64,000 nucleotides of DNA. It comes from Myxococcus xanthus. GTDB taxonomy: Bacteria; Myxococcota; Myxococcia; Myxococcales; Myxococcaceae. The translations under genes were made by a program, and so were the position numbers. A model generated the notes under the pieces. The model did not search any database, was not told where the DNA came from, and saw only the letters and a program-made list of their open reading frames with translations. Location of the stretch: NCBI RefSeq assembly GCF_900106535.1, contig NZ_FNOH01000001.1, forward strand, positions 186,001 through 250,000, in the 5' to 3' direction. Positions 25,445 through 34,867 of this stretch are shown here, one piece after another; position 1 is the first letter of the stretch, and the number at the start of each line of letters is the position of its first letter.

Positions 25445-26461
25445 ATGCGGGTGGCTGTCTTCGACACACACCGATACGACCGGGACGCGCTGGAGGCCGC
25501 CAACGCACGTTTCGGACATGCGCTCACCTACTTCGAGCCGCGCCTGACGCTCCAGACGGCGCCACTGGCGGAGGGCTTCCCCGCCGTGTGTTCCTTCGTC
25601 AACGACAAGGTGGACGCGGCCACGCTGGAGGTGCTGCACGCGGGTGGGGTGCGGCTCGTGGCGGCGCGCTCCGCGGGCTACAACCACGTGGACCTCGAAG
25701 CGGCGCGGCGGCTGGACATGCGTGTCACGCGCGTGCCGGAGTACTCACCCCATGCGGTGGCCGAGCACGCGGTGGCGTTGGTGCTGTCCCTCAACCGTCA
25801 CATCCCGCGTGCCTTCTCTCGCGTGCGTGATTGGAACTTCTCGCTCGACGGGCTGGTGGGGTTCGACCTCGCCGGCAAGACGGTGGGCGTGGTGGGCACG
25901 GGCCGCATCGGCCGCGTGGCGGCGCGCATCTTCAAGGGCTTCGGTTGCAATGTGCTCTGCTGCGACGTGGCGCCGGACGCGGCCTTCGAGCGCGAGCTGG
26001 GCGTGCGCTATGCCCCGCTCGACACGCTCTTCGCCGAGTCGGACATCCTCTCGCTGCATGTCCCGCTGACGCCGGGAACGCGGCACCTGGTGGACGCGGC
26101 GGCGCTGGCGCGGATGAAGCGGGGCGTGGTGCTCGTCAACACCGGCCGAGGCGCGCTCATCGACAGCAAGGCGCTGGTCGCCGCGCTCAAGTCCGGCCAC
26201 ATCGGCGGCGCCGGACTGGATGTGTATGAAGAAGAGGAGGGCGTCTTCTTCCAGGACCTCTCCGGGCAGGTGCTCCAGGATGACGTGCTGGCGCGGCTGC
26301 TCACCTTTCCGAACGTGCTCGTCACGTCGCATCAGGCCTTCCTCACCCATGAGGCGCTCGCCAACATCGCCGAGACGACTCTGGCGAGCCTTCAGGCCTT
26401 TGAGCGTGGCGAGCCCCTGGTGAACGAGGTGCGCGCCGAGCAGGTGCTCCGCGCGCGTTGA
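25445..26461 (+). CDS. ldhA: D-lactate dehydrogenase (LdhA-type 2-hydroxyacid dehydrogenase)
   Basis: 338 residues behind an AGGGGAGC site. The N-terminus MRVAVFDTHRYDRDAL and the C-terminal block DVYEEEEGVFFQDLSG followed by HQAFLTHEAL match the LdhA branch closely. The NAD-binding loop is GVVGTGRIGRVAARI (about 150-164). The catalytic triad is visible as R in VNTGRGALID, E in DVYEEE and H in SHQAF. It reduces pyruvate to D-lactate with NADH in the cytosol. The universal stress protein gene starts 35 nt downstream in the same direction, so the two may be cotranscribed. Confidence 0.9.
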   Translation: MRVAVFDTHRYDRDALEAANARFGHALTYFEPRLTLQTAPLAEGFPAVCSFVNDKVDAATLEVLHAGGVRLVAARSAGYNHVDLEAARRLDMRVTRVPEYSPHAVAEHAVALVLSLNRHIPRAFSRVRDWNFSLDGLVGFDLAGKTVGVVGTGRIGRVAARIFKGFGCNVLCCDVAPDAAFERELGVRYAPLDTLFAESDILSLHVPLTPGTRHLVDAAALARMKRGVVLVNTGRGALIDSKALVAALKSGHIGGAGLDVYEEEEGVFFQDLSGQVLQDDVLARLLTFPNVLVTSHQAFLTHEALANIAETTLASLQAFERGEPLVNEVRAEQVLRAR

Positions 26462-26496
26462 TTTCCACTCCACGCCCATTCGAACCTGGAGCTGCC

Positions 26497-27789
26497 ATGT
26501 CCATTGTCTGTGCCACCAACTTCTCCGACGCCGCGCGGCGGGCCTCCACGCTGGCCGCGGAGCTGGCTCGCAAGGCCGGTACGTCCTTGTGGCTGGTTCA
26601 TGTCCTCAACCCCGACTCCGTGCGCGCCTTCGGCAAAGCCCTGTTGGGGTCCGCCGAGGCGGTGCTGAGCGACGAGACGAAGCGCCTGGAACAGCTGGGG
26701 GTGAAGGTGGAGCCCGTGCTCCTCACCGGCGAGCCGGCGGTGATGCTGGAGGGGTTCTGCCGGGAGCAGGGGGCCTCGCTGGTGGTGGCCTCGCGAGCCG
26801 CGGACGAATCGCCCTTCGGGGGCGAAGGTGGCACGGTGGACCGGATGGCGCAGTCGCTGACGGTGCCCCTGCTCGTCATGCGTGACCCCGCACCGCTGGA
26901 GGCGTGGGTCCGGGGCGAGCGGTCCCTGAAGGTGTTCCTCGGCGTGGACCGCTCCCTGCCCTTCGAGGCGGCGCGCGACTGGGTGCTGACGTTGAGCAAG
27001 GGTGGCCGGGTGGACGTGGTGGGCGGACGTGTCTACTGGCCCGAGGAGGAAGCCCGCCGCCTGGGGCTGCGGCAGGCCTTGGCCTTCGGTGATGCCCTGC
27101 CCGAGCTGCAGCACGTGCTGGAGCGGGAGTGCGCGGAGTTGCTGGCCCCGCTGGCCCAGGGCGGAACGCCCGTGCGCGCTCGCGTGGAGATGGGCGTGGG
27201 GCGCATCGCCGACCACCTGGTGGACCTGGCCGAGCAGGAGCACGCGGACCTGCTGGTGGTGGGCACGCACCACCGCCGCGCGCTGGGGCGGCTGTGGAGC
27301 GTGTCGCGTCATGCGCTGCGGCTGGCGCGGATGTCCGTGGTGTGCGTGCCCGCGCAGGCGATGGCGGTGGGCACGGACACGCCGTTGCCGGAGTACCGCG
27401 AGGTGATGGTGGCCACGGACTTCTCGGAGACGGGCAACCGCGCGGTGGCACATGCCTTCGCGTTGACGGCTCCGGGCGGCACGGTGCACCTGGTGCACGC
27501 CACGGAATCGAAGCCGTCACTCGAGGAGGAGGCCCAGATGCGCGAGCAACTCTCGGCGCTCGTCCCCAAGAGCGCGAACGACCGGAGCGTGCGGCTGAAC
27601 ATCATCCCCGGCAGCAAGGACGTGGTGGCCACGCTGGCGCAGACGGCCGAGCGGCTCGGTGTGAGCGCCATCGTCATGGGCACACATGGGCGGTCGGGCT
27701 GGAAGCGCGCCGTGTTGGGCTCGGTGACGCAGTCCCTGCTGCTGCGCACGGACCGGCCCGTGCTGGTGGTGCGGCCCCCGGCGACGTGA
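26497..27789 (+). CDS. Universal stress protein with three tandem UspA domains
   Basis: 430 residues from ATG 26497 (a GGAG site upstream). Three UspA-like units of about 140 residues follow one another. Unit 1 (1-140) begins SIVCATNFSDAARRA but ends in VVASRAADESP, with no canonical nucleotide loop. Unit 2 (145-290) carries LVVGTHHRRALGRLWSVS, close to G-x2-G-x9-G(S/T). Unit 3 (305-430) begins EVMVATDFSETGNRA and has the full loop VMGTHGRSGWKRAVLGS. Unit 3 probably binds ATP; units 1 and 2 look degenerate. It lies 35 nt after ldhA, suggesting a joint role in stress or low-oxygen survival. Confidence 0.87.
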   Translation: MSIVCATNFSDAARRASTLAAELARKAGTSLWLVHVLNPDSVRAFGKALLGSAEAVLSDETKRLEQLGVKVEPVLLTGEPAVMLEGFCREQGASLVVASRAADESPFGGEGGTVDRMAQSLTVPLLVMRDPAPLEAWVRGERSLKVFLGVDRSLPFEAARDWVLTLSKGGRVDVVGGRVYWPEEEARRLGLRQALAFGDALPELQHVLERECAELLAPLAQGGTPVRARVEMGVGRIADHLVDLAEQEHADLLVVGTHHRRALGRLWSVSRHALRLARMSVVCVPAQAMAVGTDTPLPEYREVMVATDFSETGNRAVAHAFALTAPGGTVHLVHATESKPSLEEEAQMREQLSALVPKSANDRSVRLNIIPGSKDVVATLAQTAERLGVSAIVMGTHGRSGWKRAVLGSVTQSLLLRTDRPVLVVRPPAT

Positions 27790-27797
27790 TGACGCGC

Positions 27798-27829
27798 GTG
27801 GACGCTTCCTTCGATCAGGAAGCGTCCAC
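27798..27829. terminator. Strong bidirectional hairpin at convergent gene ends
   Basis: A perfect 13-bp stem (GTGGACGCTTCCT / AGGAAGCGTCCAC) with a 6-nt loop begins 9 nt after the universal stress protein stop. Its right arm and part of its loop are the last codons and the stop of the opposing metallophosphoesterase gene. Confidence 0.7.
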
Positions 27830-28480
27830 ATCCACGTAGGCGCGCTTCGCCAGGACGGACACGATGCGGCCCTCCGGCATCACGTAGGCGGAGAGCTTGC
27901 CGCCGTACACGCAGCCGGAGTCGAGCCCCACCGCATGCGGGTGCCGCTGGATGCCCCGCATGGCGTCATGGCCGAAGATGACCAGCTCCGGCCCCTGCCA
28001 CAGGCTGGCCCAGGGCGCGCCCGCGTCCACGCGCTTCGACGGCGTCCCATCCGGCAGGATGCTGCGCAGGTTGAGCAGCTCGTCTTCCTTCTGCGCCTCC
28101 AGCGGCACGCCTGGCACCAGCCCGCCGTGCACGGCGACCACGTTCAGCTCGGGGAAGAAGCGGTACAGCGGCTGGGACTCCAGCCACGCCCAGTCCTCGG
28201 GCGTCAGGGTATCCAGCACCTGCTGGTGCTCAGGCTTCAGCTTCTTGCCGCGCGGCCCCCGGCCGGCGTGCCAGCGCAGCACGTGGGCGTCATGGTTGCC
28301 TCGCACCGCCAGGAAGCCCTGCTCACGCGCACGGCGCACCACACCGGCGGAGTCCGGGCCCTTCGCCACCAGGTCCCCCACCAGCACCACGCGGTCGTCC
28401 GGCTGCCAGGCGCACTGCGTCAGAAGCGCGTCCAGTTCCTCCGCGCACCCGTGCACGTCTCCAATGAAGAGCGTTCGCAT
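27815..28480 (-). CDS. ApaH/PrpE-like metallophosphoesterase
   Basis: 221 residues from the ATG at 28480, with a strong AAGGGAGGGCGG site. The metallophosphoesterase motifs are complete: GDVHGC (metals and catalysis), VLVGDLVAKGPDS, VRGNHDAHVL, VAVHGG and GHDAMRG. The closest relatives by motif are symmetrical diadenosine-tetraphosphatase and Ser/Thr phosphatases of the ApaH branch. It would hydrolyse dinucleoside polyphosphates or phosphoproteins with two metal ions. Its last codons form one arm of a transcription hairpin. Confidence 0.88.
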   Translation of the reverse strand: MRTLFIGDVHGCAEELDALLTQCAWQPDDRVVLVGDLVAKGPDSAGVVRRAREQGFLAVRGNHDAHVLRWHAGRGPRGKKLKPEHQQVLDTLTPEDWAWLESQPLYRFFPELNVVAVHGGLVPGVPLEAQKEDELLNLRSILPDGTPSKRVDAGAPWASLWQGPELVIFGHDAMRGIQRHPHAVGLDSGCVYGGKLSAYVMPEGRIVSVLAKRAYVDVDAS

Positions 28481-28540
28481 CCGCCCTCCCTTTAATGCGC
28501 TTTGCATCTATCCGGAAACCCTCTGTCGGATGTCAGGCAT

Positions 28541-31519
28541 TCAGGGGGCTCGCGCGGCGGGAATGTGTGTGGGCCTGGGCAGGCGTGCCCGCCAGGCATC
28601 CACTTCCTCCAGCGCCTCCTGTCCTGACGTCCCCAGCGTCACCAATGACTCACGGGCTTCCTCCGCCAACTGAAGCGCGCGAGGCCGGTCGCGCTTCGCG
28701 TTCCAGAGCGCTTGCGCCAGGAAGAATCGCGCGCGTGCCTGCTCGCTGGGTGCCTGCGGCGACCGGGCTCCGCTGGCCACCACCCGCTCCAGGAGTTCGG
28801 CGGCCTGAAGAGGCCGGTCCAGCGCGAGCAGTGCGCGGCCCAGGTCCATCAGCGTCCCCGTCCGGTAGCCGTAGGCATCATCCTCGCGCGCATCGAGGAT
28901 GGCGCGGGCGCGCTCGAGGTAGGGCAGGGCTTCGGTGTAGCGCTGGTCCATCATCAAGAGTTTTCCCGTGGCCCTCAGCGTCTGGGCCACGTAGGGATGT
29001 TGGGCGCCCAGCCGCTGCTCCAACGGCGCGAGCATGGTGTGGAAGCGGGTCAGGGCCTCTTCGGAGCGGCCGACGCGCGCCATCAGCGTGGCCAGGTTGC
29101 CCAGGGTGATGAGCGCTCCCGCGCCGTCCGCGCCTTCGACCTTGAGCGCGATGTCCAGCGCGCGCTCCTGGAGCCGCAGCGCCTCATCGGAGCGGTTCAT
29201 CCGCTGGAGGGCCGCGGCCAGGGGATTGATGGCGGAGGCGACGTCCGGGTGCTCGGGGCCGAGCGCGCGCTCGAAGACCTCCAGCGCGCCGCGGGCCAGG
29301 GCTTCCACCTGTTCGACGTCAGACCTGCGCCAGTGCGCATAGGCCAGCTCCAACTGGGCACGTGCCACGTCCGGATGGCTGGGCCCCAGGGCCGCGCGGC
29401 GCGTGCTCAGCGCCTGTTCGAAGAGCCGCATCGCCTCGTCGGCGCGCAGCTGCGCCATGCGCGTGGCGCCCAGCTCGAGCCGGACGTCGGTGACCTCCAG
29501 GCTGTCGGGCCCATAGGTGGCTTCCAAGCGCGAGAGGGCGGACTCCTGCTGCTCGGCAGCCTCCGTGTAGCGCCCCTGCGCGAAGAGGAGCGCGCCGACC
29601 CGGGCCTGGAGCTGCGCGCGCAGCACGCCGTCACCGCCCAGTCGTTCAATGGCGGCCTCCGCGCGCTCACGCCACCGGTGTCCCAGGGCGTGCTGGTCCA
29701 GCACATAGCCGGAGGCATGCACCAGCCGCGTCCAGGCGCGCGCGGCCGCCACGTCGTTGCGCCCGGCCTCCGCGTTCCACACGGCGTCGAAGTAGGTGGT
29801 CTCCGCGTCGCGCGGCTGGCCTGTCTCCTCCCGCAGTTGTCCCATCAGCAGCAGGGCGTCCGCGCCGCCGTGGCGGTCATCCGCGTCCTTCGCCGCCTTC
29901 ACCACGGGCTCCAGCAGCGCCACCGCCTCCGTGTACTTGCCCGCGGCCTTCAGGGCTCGCACCCGCACCAGCGTCCGTGCCCGTTCAAGAGAGGCGCCGT
30001 CCGTGGGTTGGGGCTCACGCGCCGCCAGTGCCGCCAGGTCCGAGCACTTGCCCAGCGGCGGCAGGGCCTCCGCGGCGCGCGCGGCCAGCTCCACGGTGCC
30101 CGCGTCCGCCCGGGTGAAGAGCTGCGTGAGGGCGGCCACTTCCGCCAGCCGCCCATCCAGGCAGTGCATGCGCCGCGCGAGCACCTGCTCGGATTGCTCA
30201 CCCCGTACGCGCGTGGCCTCGCAAGCGGAGGTTCGCATCGACGCCCACTCCGCGGTGTACGCATCCAGCGAGCGCCGCACGCGGAGCCATGCGGCGGGCG
30301 CGAAGGGCTTGCCCGTCGCGAGGAAGGCGGACTCGATGGTCTGCTGCGCTTCCGGCCCCCACACCGAGGACATGGCCTCGTCGGCGCGCTGGCATGCCCG
30401 TGCCCGGCTGGCGTGCACCGCGTGGGTGAGGCCCACCGCCATCAGCAGCAGCGCCGTGCCGCCCACCGCGGGCAGCCAGCGCTTCCAGCGCGAGGCCGGG
30501 TCGTGCTGAAGCGCCACCAGCAGGGCATTCAGGTCCGTGTACCGGTCCATGGCGCTGGCGGACAGCCCCCGCAGCAGCACGCGCCGCAGCCACGGCGGGA
30601 CGTGCGTGCCCCGGGGCGCGGGCCGCACCTTGCCGGCGCGGACCTCGGTCAGCAGTTCGTGTGGGGTGGTGGCGGCGAAGGGGCGCTCGCCGTAGAGGGC
30701 TTCGAAGAGCGTGACGCAGAAGGCGAACTGGTCGCTTCGGGCATCCGCGGGCGCGTGGGCCTCCATCTGTTCGGGAGCCATGTACGCGGGCGTGCCTCCC
30801 GCCAGGGGTGACACGTCGTCCAATGGATTGGCGTTGCGCGCGAGCCCGAAGTCGGTGACGCGCACGCGGCCATCCTGGCCCACCAGCAGGTTCTCCGGCT
30901 TGAAGTCCCCGTGGACCACGCCCGCCGCGTGCGCCGCCGCGAGTCCCCGGCCCGCGTCCAGGAACAGCGCCAGCACCTGTCGCCACGTCCGAGGCGCGTC
31001 CTTCAGCCAGGGGCGCAGCGTCCGCGCGTCCACCAGCTCCATGGTGAGGAACACCTGCGGCCCGAAGGTGCCCACGTCGTAGACGGGCACCACGTGCGGA
31101 TGGGAGACGCGTGCCATGGCCTGCGCTTCGTGCAGCAGGTGCGCGCGGCCCTGCTCCGCCTCCAGGCCCAGGGCCGCGACGCGCAGCAGCTTGAGTGCCA
31201 CGCGCCGGTCCAGCTCCGGGTCGTAGGCGCTGTAGACGACGCCCATGCCTCCGGAGGCCAGCCGCTCCAACACCAGGTAGCGGCCCACCGCGGTGCCTCG
31301 CTCCAACGAGGGACCTTTTCCCGAGGGCGGCCGGGAGTTCGTCAGCGGGGTGGTGGCCCCGGGCGGGTCGTCGTCGGGGGCTTGTGCCCGCAGGGCCTCG
31401 GCCACCATGCGGCGGCAGGCGGAGCAGGTGTCCAGGTGCGCATCCACCTCCGTCGCGCGCGCGGGAGGCAGGTCCCCCATCAGCAGCGCCACGAACGTGT
31501 TTTCATCCAGGCAGGCCAT
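28541..31519 (-). CDS. Ser/Thr protein kinase with N-terminal anti-sigma-type zinc finger and TPR tail
   Basis: 992 residues. The N-terminus holds an H-x3-C-x2-C zinc finger (H28, C32, C35), as in anti-sigma factors. A Hanks-type kinase spans about 80-335: GGMGVVYSAYD loop, VALKLL lysine K110, HGDFKPENLL with catalytic D205, then TDFGLA and the MAPEQ APE motif. A membrane helix lies near 345-365. About 600 residues of TPR units follow, including several Tpr_12-type repeats (YLERARAILD, LEQALSTRRAALGPSHPDV). The sigma-factor-like gene lies 12 nt upstream and would be cotranscribed; myxobacteria often pair these two types. The TPR part probably senses or recruits partners. Confidence 0.9.
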   Translation of the reverse strand: MACLDENTFVALLMGDLPPARATEVDAHLDTCSACRRMVAEALRAQAPDDDPPGATTPLTNSRPPSGKGPSLERGTAVGRYLVLERLASGGMGVVYSAYDPELDRRVALKLLRVAALGLEAEQGRAHLLHEAQAMARVSHPHVVPVYDVGTFGPQVFLTMELVDARTLRPWLKDAPRTWRQVLALFLDAGRGLAAAHAAGVVHGDFKPENLLVGQDGRVRVTDFGLARNANPLDDVSPLAGGTPAYMAPEQMEAHAPADARSDQFAFCVTLFEALYGERPFAATTPHELLTEVRAGKVRPAPRGTHVPPWLRRVLLRGLSASAMDRYTDLNALLVALQHDPASRWKRWLPAVGGTALLLMAVGLTHAVHASRARACQRADEAMSSVWGPEAQQTIESAFLATGKPFAPAAWLRVRRSLDAYTAEWASMRTSACEATRVRGEQSEQVLARRMHCLDGRLAEVAALTQLFTRADAGTVELAARAAEALPPLGKCSDLAALAAREPQPTDGASLERARTLVRVRALKAAGKYTEAVALLEPVVKAAKDADDRHGGADALLLMGQLREETGQPRDAETTYFDAVWNAEAGRNDVAAARAWTRLVHASGYVLDQHALGHRWRERAEAAIERLGGDGVLRAQLQARVGALLFAQGRYTEAAEQQESALSRLEATYGPDSLEVTDVRLELGATRMAQLRADEAMRLFEQALSTRRAALGPSHPDVARAQLELAYAHWRRSDVEQVEALARGALEVFERALGPEHPDVASAINPLAAALQRMNRSDEALRLQERALDIALKVEGADGAGALITLGNLATLMARVGRSEEALTRFHTMLAPLEQRLGAQHPYVAQTLRATGKLLMMDQRYTEALPYLERARAILDAREDDAYGYRTGTLMDLGRALLALDRPLQAAELLERVVASGARSPQAPSEQARARFFLAQALWNAKRDRPRALQLAEEARESLVTLGTSGQEALEEVDAWRARLPRPTHIPAARAP

Positions 31520-31531
31520 GGGACGCGCGCG

Positions 31532-32432
31532 TCAGTCGTTCATCCGCGAGCGCAGCAGGCGGCTGAGGCTCACGTCGAGCTGACTGGAGATGAGGCGCAG
31601 TACGCTGTCGAGCTGGGAGGACGTGAGGCGCAGGCGCTCGGTGAGCCGTTGCCGCGTCTGCTGGAGCAGGGTCTCCTGCGCGCCCAGCACCCAGCGCGCC
31701 GTGGTGGAGCGGTGCACGCCGTACAGCGCTGCGAGCTGGTCGATGCTCAGGCCGTCCAGGTACTTGAGGCGCAGCACGTTGCGCTGGCGCGGCTCCAGCG
31801 CGAGGAGCGCGGTGGAGAAGCAGTCGCTGAACTCGGCGCGGTACGTGCGTTTGAGGTAGGCCAGCTCGGGGTCGTCCTCGGGAGACACCAGCATCGACAG
31901 GTCGCCGTCGTCCGTGGATTCCGCCGGTCCGCCGCGCTGCCGCTGCCAGTCCAGGGCGAGCCACAGCGCCGCCGCGCGCACCCAGCCACTCAGCGGGCCT
32001 CGTGCCCGGATAGGCCGCCAGCCGGGCCGGTGTCTCCGCGCTGCCCACGAGCATGCGCTGACGCAAGAGTTGGCGTACCTCGTCCAGGCCGGAGGGCGGC
32101 AGCTTCAGCCGGACCACCGCGAGATTCACCTCCGGGAGGTAGCGCGCCTCGAACGCGGAGAGCGCCGTGGGCAGCCCGTCCGCCGCCGCGCGAGCGAGGT
32201 AGACGTCCGGCAGGCTCAGGGTCTCCACCGCCACCGCCGTGTCGTCACCGGGGAGCAGCCGGGCGAGGTGACTGACGAAGCGGCGGCCTTCCAGGTCCAC
32301 CCCGGGCCAGGGCGCGCGCGCCATGTCCAGGGCCCGGGCCAGCCGTGCTTGGAGTGGGGCCAGCGACTCCGGCGAAGACGCCTCCGCGCCACCGCGTGCC
32401 GCGACGAAGGCCTGGGCCAGGGATAAGTCCAT
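31532..32432 (-). pseudogene. Sigma-70-like (ECF-type) regulator gene, broken by 1-nt insertion
   Basis: The ATG at 32432 (MDLSLAQAF...) opens a frame conserved to RQRMLVGSAETPARLAAYPG. The sense then moves to another frame that reads GPLSGWVRAAALWLALDW. It ends in a sigma region-4 helix-turn-helix, LEPRQRNVLRLKYLDGLS and LAALYGVHRSTTARWV. Removing one base at 32003 (T on the plus strand) joins the two as YPGRGPLSGW without any gap. The repaired protein would have about 299 residues. It lies directly upstream of the zinc-finger kinase. It may be a real knockout or a sequencing error; the region-4 half alone could also start at an internal GTG (31981). Confidence 0.72.
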
Positions 32433-32637
32433 GGGGGACACGCGCGAGTCGATGGCACCGCCTCCGGAAAACCGCTCCGGGCGGTTCAACCGTCGGGGGC
32501 GACAATGCTTCCCCAGCGGCCCTTCCAGCAAGGAGGCGACATGGACCCGGGGCGTTGCCACCGCTGTCCGCCTGCTCCGCGCGCGGGCGGGTGTGGCGTA
32601 TGGGCCGCGCCTGGCGCATGGCCCGCGCATTGCTGGT

Positions 32638-33867
32638 ATGGCTGCGAGCGTGGTGGAGGTGAACGTGGAGTCAATCGGCAGTGGCCCAGGAGACGCAGTC
32701 CATTCCTCGTGGCTGGAGTTGAGTGCGTCCGCCCTGCGGCACAACGTCGCGGTGTTCCGGGCCCTGGAGGGGCAGGGGGCGCCGCGAGCACTGGGGGTGG
32801 TGCTCAAGGGCAACGCGTATGGGCACGGGCTCGCGCAGGTGTTGCCCGTGGTCCACGGCGAGGTGGACCTCCTCTATGTCATTGCCCCGCAGGACGCGCT
32901 GAAGGTGCGGGAGTACGAGCGGGCACAGGGACTGGGGCCAAGGCAGGTGCTCGTCCTGGGCGCGGTGGCGCCGGATGAGGCGGTGGTGTTGGCGCGCGAG
33001 GGCGTGGACGCGGTGGTGGCGGACCGTGGCTGGGCGGACGCGGCGGCGGTGTTGCGCGCGGCGAAGCTGGAGCGTCCCCTGCGGGTCCACGTCCACCTCG
33101 ACACCGGTCTGGGGCGCGAGGGCTTCACGCTGGAGGGGCTGCCCACGGAGTCTCGTTTCCTCTCGGAGTCCCGCGACGTGCTGGAGGTGGTGGGCGTGCT
33201 CAGCCACTTCGCCAACACGGAGGATGTGACGGAGCAGGGCTACGCGTTGGCGCAGGTGGACGCCTTCGAGAAGGGGCTGGCGTTCCTCTCCGAGCAACTG
33301 GCGCCGGCCCGGCCGCTGCAAAGGCACATCGCCGCGAGCGCCGCGACGCTGGTGTTGCCCCGCGCCCGCTATGAGGCGCTGCGCGTGGGGATTTCGCTCT
33401 ATGGGCTGTGGCCGTCGCCGGAGACGCGGCTGTCGGCGCGGCTGGTGCTGGGTGAGGTTCCGGTGCTCAAGCCGGTGCTGTCGTGGCGGTGCCGCAGCCA
33501 GGTGGTGAAGTGGCTGTCCGCGGGCAGCTACGTGGGCTACGGCTGCACGTACCGGTGTCCGGAGCCCACGCGTATCGCGGTGCTGCCGGTGGGGTACTAC
33601 GACGGCTACCCGCGCCTCGTGTCGGGCAAGGCGCACGTGTTGGTGAATGGCCGCCGGTGTCCGGTGCTGGGGCGGGTGATGATGAATCACCTCATCGTGG
33701 ACGTGACACGCGCCACATCCGACGAGCGTCCCGTGACGGCCACCCTGATGGGCCGCGATGGCGAGGAGTCCGTGCCCGCCGAGTCACTGGCCGGCTGGGC
33801 CCAGACGATTCACTACGAACTCGTCACCCGGCTGGGGGCGCACCTGAAGCGGACGGTGGTGGCGTAG
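32638..33867 (+). CDS. alr: Alanine racemase
   Basis: 409 residues from ATG 32638 (a GTG at 32665 is an alternative). A PLP-dependent racemase is shown by VVLKGNAYGHG with the Schiff-base lysine K57, HVHLDTGLGREGF, the catalytic tyrosine region VGYGCTYR, and VLPVGYYDGYPR. It interconverts L- and D-alanine (possibly other amino acids, because the loop reads KGNAYGHG rather than KANAYGHG) for peptidoglycan. The 3' end overlaps the convergent acyltransferase gene by 44 nt. Confidence 0.9.
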   Translation: MAASVVEVNVESIGSGPGDAVHSSWLELSASALRHNVAVFRALEGQGAPRALGVVLKGNAYGHGLAQVLPVVHGEVDLLYVIAPQDALKVREYERAQGLGPRQVLVLGAVAPDEAVVLAREGVDAVVADRGWADAAAVLRAAKLERPLRVHVHLDTGLGREGFTLEGLPTESRFLSESRDVLEVVGVLSHFANTEDVTEQGYALAQVDAFEKGLAFLSEQLAPARPLQRHIAASAATLVLPRARYEALRVGISLYGLWPSPETRLSARLVLGEVPVLKPVLSWRCRSQVVKWLSAGSYVGYGCTYRCPEPTRIAVLPVGYYDGYPRLVSGKAHVLVNGRRCPVLGRVMMNHLIVDVTRATSDERPVTATLMGRDGEESVPAESLAGWAQTIHYELVTRLGAHLKRTVVA

Positions 33868-34867
33868 TCCCGGCGGGCAGGGCGGCCTCCGGTGGCGGCT
33901 GCACCTTCCAGCGGCGGTGCAGCCACATCCACTGGTCCGGGTACTTGCGGATGCAGCGCTCCAGCGCGGCCGTCACGCGCGCGGTGTGCTCCGTAATCGG
34001 GTCGGCGCACTCACCCGGCGCGGGCGGGAGGATGGGGCCTTCCACTTCCATGCGGAAGCGGGCACCGCCTCGGCCGTTGCGTACGCCCATCACCACGAAC
34101 ACCGGGGCGTCCGTGCGCGCCGCCGCCACCGCCATGGCCGGCGTGGTGGAGGCCAGCTTGCCGAAGAAGGGCACGAAGGCCGCCCCCTTCGCCGGCAGCG
34201 CCTGGTCCAGCAGCATGAAGGGGGACTCGCCGCGATTCACCGCGTCGATGATTTCCTGGATGGCGCCTCGCGGATAGATGAGGCCGGCGCCGATTCTCAC
34301 GCGGTTCTCCGCGATGCGCGTGTTGAGCGCGCCCTTCAGCGGACGCACCAGTGCATCGAGCGGGACGCCATGGCGGATGAGCATCTCCCCCAGCAACTCC
34401 CAGTTGCCGAAGTGCGCCGTCACCAGCAGCGCGCCCTTGCCCGTGGCCACGCGCGCCTTCAGCGCCTGCCAGGCCGCATCGCCTTCCACGCCCTGCTCGG
34501 CCCAGTCCAGCGGCAGCCGGTCGCCGGAGGGCAGCGACTCCAGCACCACGCGCGACATGTTGATGTAGGCGCCGCGCGCAATCTCCCGGCGCTCCGCGTC
34601 ACTTTTCTCCGGCATCGCCATGGCCAGGTTTTCCAACGCCACGCGACGACGGATACCCAGCCTGTATGCGAGGTTGCCCACGAAGCGAGCGAGCGCGTCA
34701 CGCGACTCTGGAGACAGCCACGTCAAGAACGCCCAGACAAAGCGCGTGAGGAATCCCACCACCCGTCCAGGTGGTGTGCCGACGATGCGGCGCAGGTGCT
34801 CGGACGGGAGCTTCTGCGTCACGGCGGGTGAGTCAGGGGGCGGGGATGCAGGCGCAATCTGGGACAC
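33824..34867 (-). CDS. LpxL/HtrB-family lysophospholipid/lipid A acyltransferase
   Basis: 347 residues from a GTG at 34867, with a GAGGTGGAG site about 8 nt upstream. The family signature H-x4-E is present as HFGNWE, followed by RPLKGALNTRIAENR and PFFGKLASTTPA. It would add a secondary acyl chain to lipid A precursor or act on a related glycolipid at the inner membrane. A hydrophobic patch near residues 30-45 may anchor it. Its tail is Pro-rich and overlaps the alanine racemase gene. Confidence 0.87.
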   Translation of the reverse strand: MSQIAPASPPPDSPAVTQKLPSEHLRRIVGTPPGRVVGFLTRFVWAFLTWLSPESRDALARFVGNLAYRLGIRRRVALENLAMAMPEKSDAERREIARGAYINMSRVVLESLPSGDRLPLDWAEQGVEGDAAWQALKARVATGKGALLVTAHFGNWELLGEMLIRHGVPLDALVRPLKGALNTRIAENRVRIGAGLIYPRGAIQEIIDAVNRGESPFMLLDQALPAKGAAFVPFFGKLASTTPAMAVAAARTDAPVFVVMGVRNGRGGARFRMEVEGPILPPAPGECADPITEHTARVTAALERCIRKYPDQWMWLHRRWKVQPPPEAALPAGTTPPPSASGAPPAG

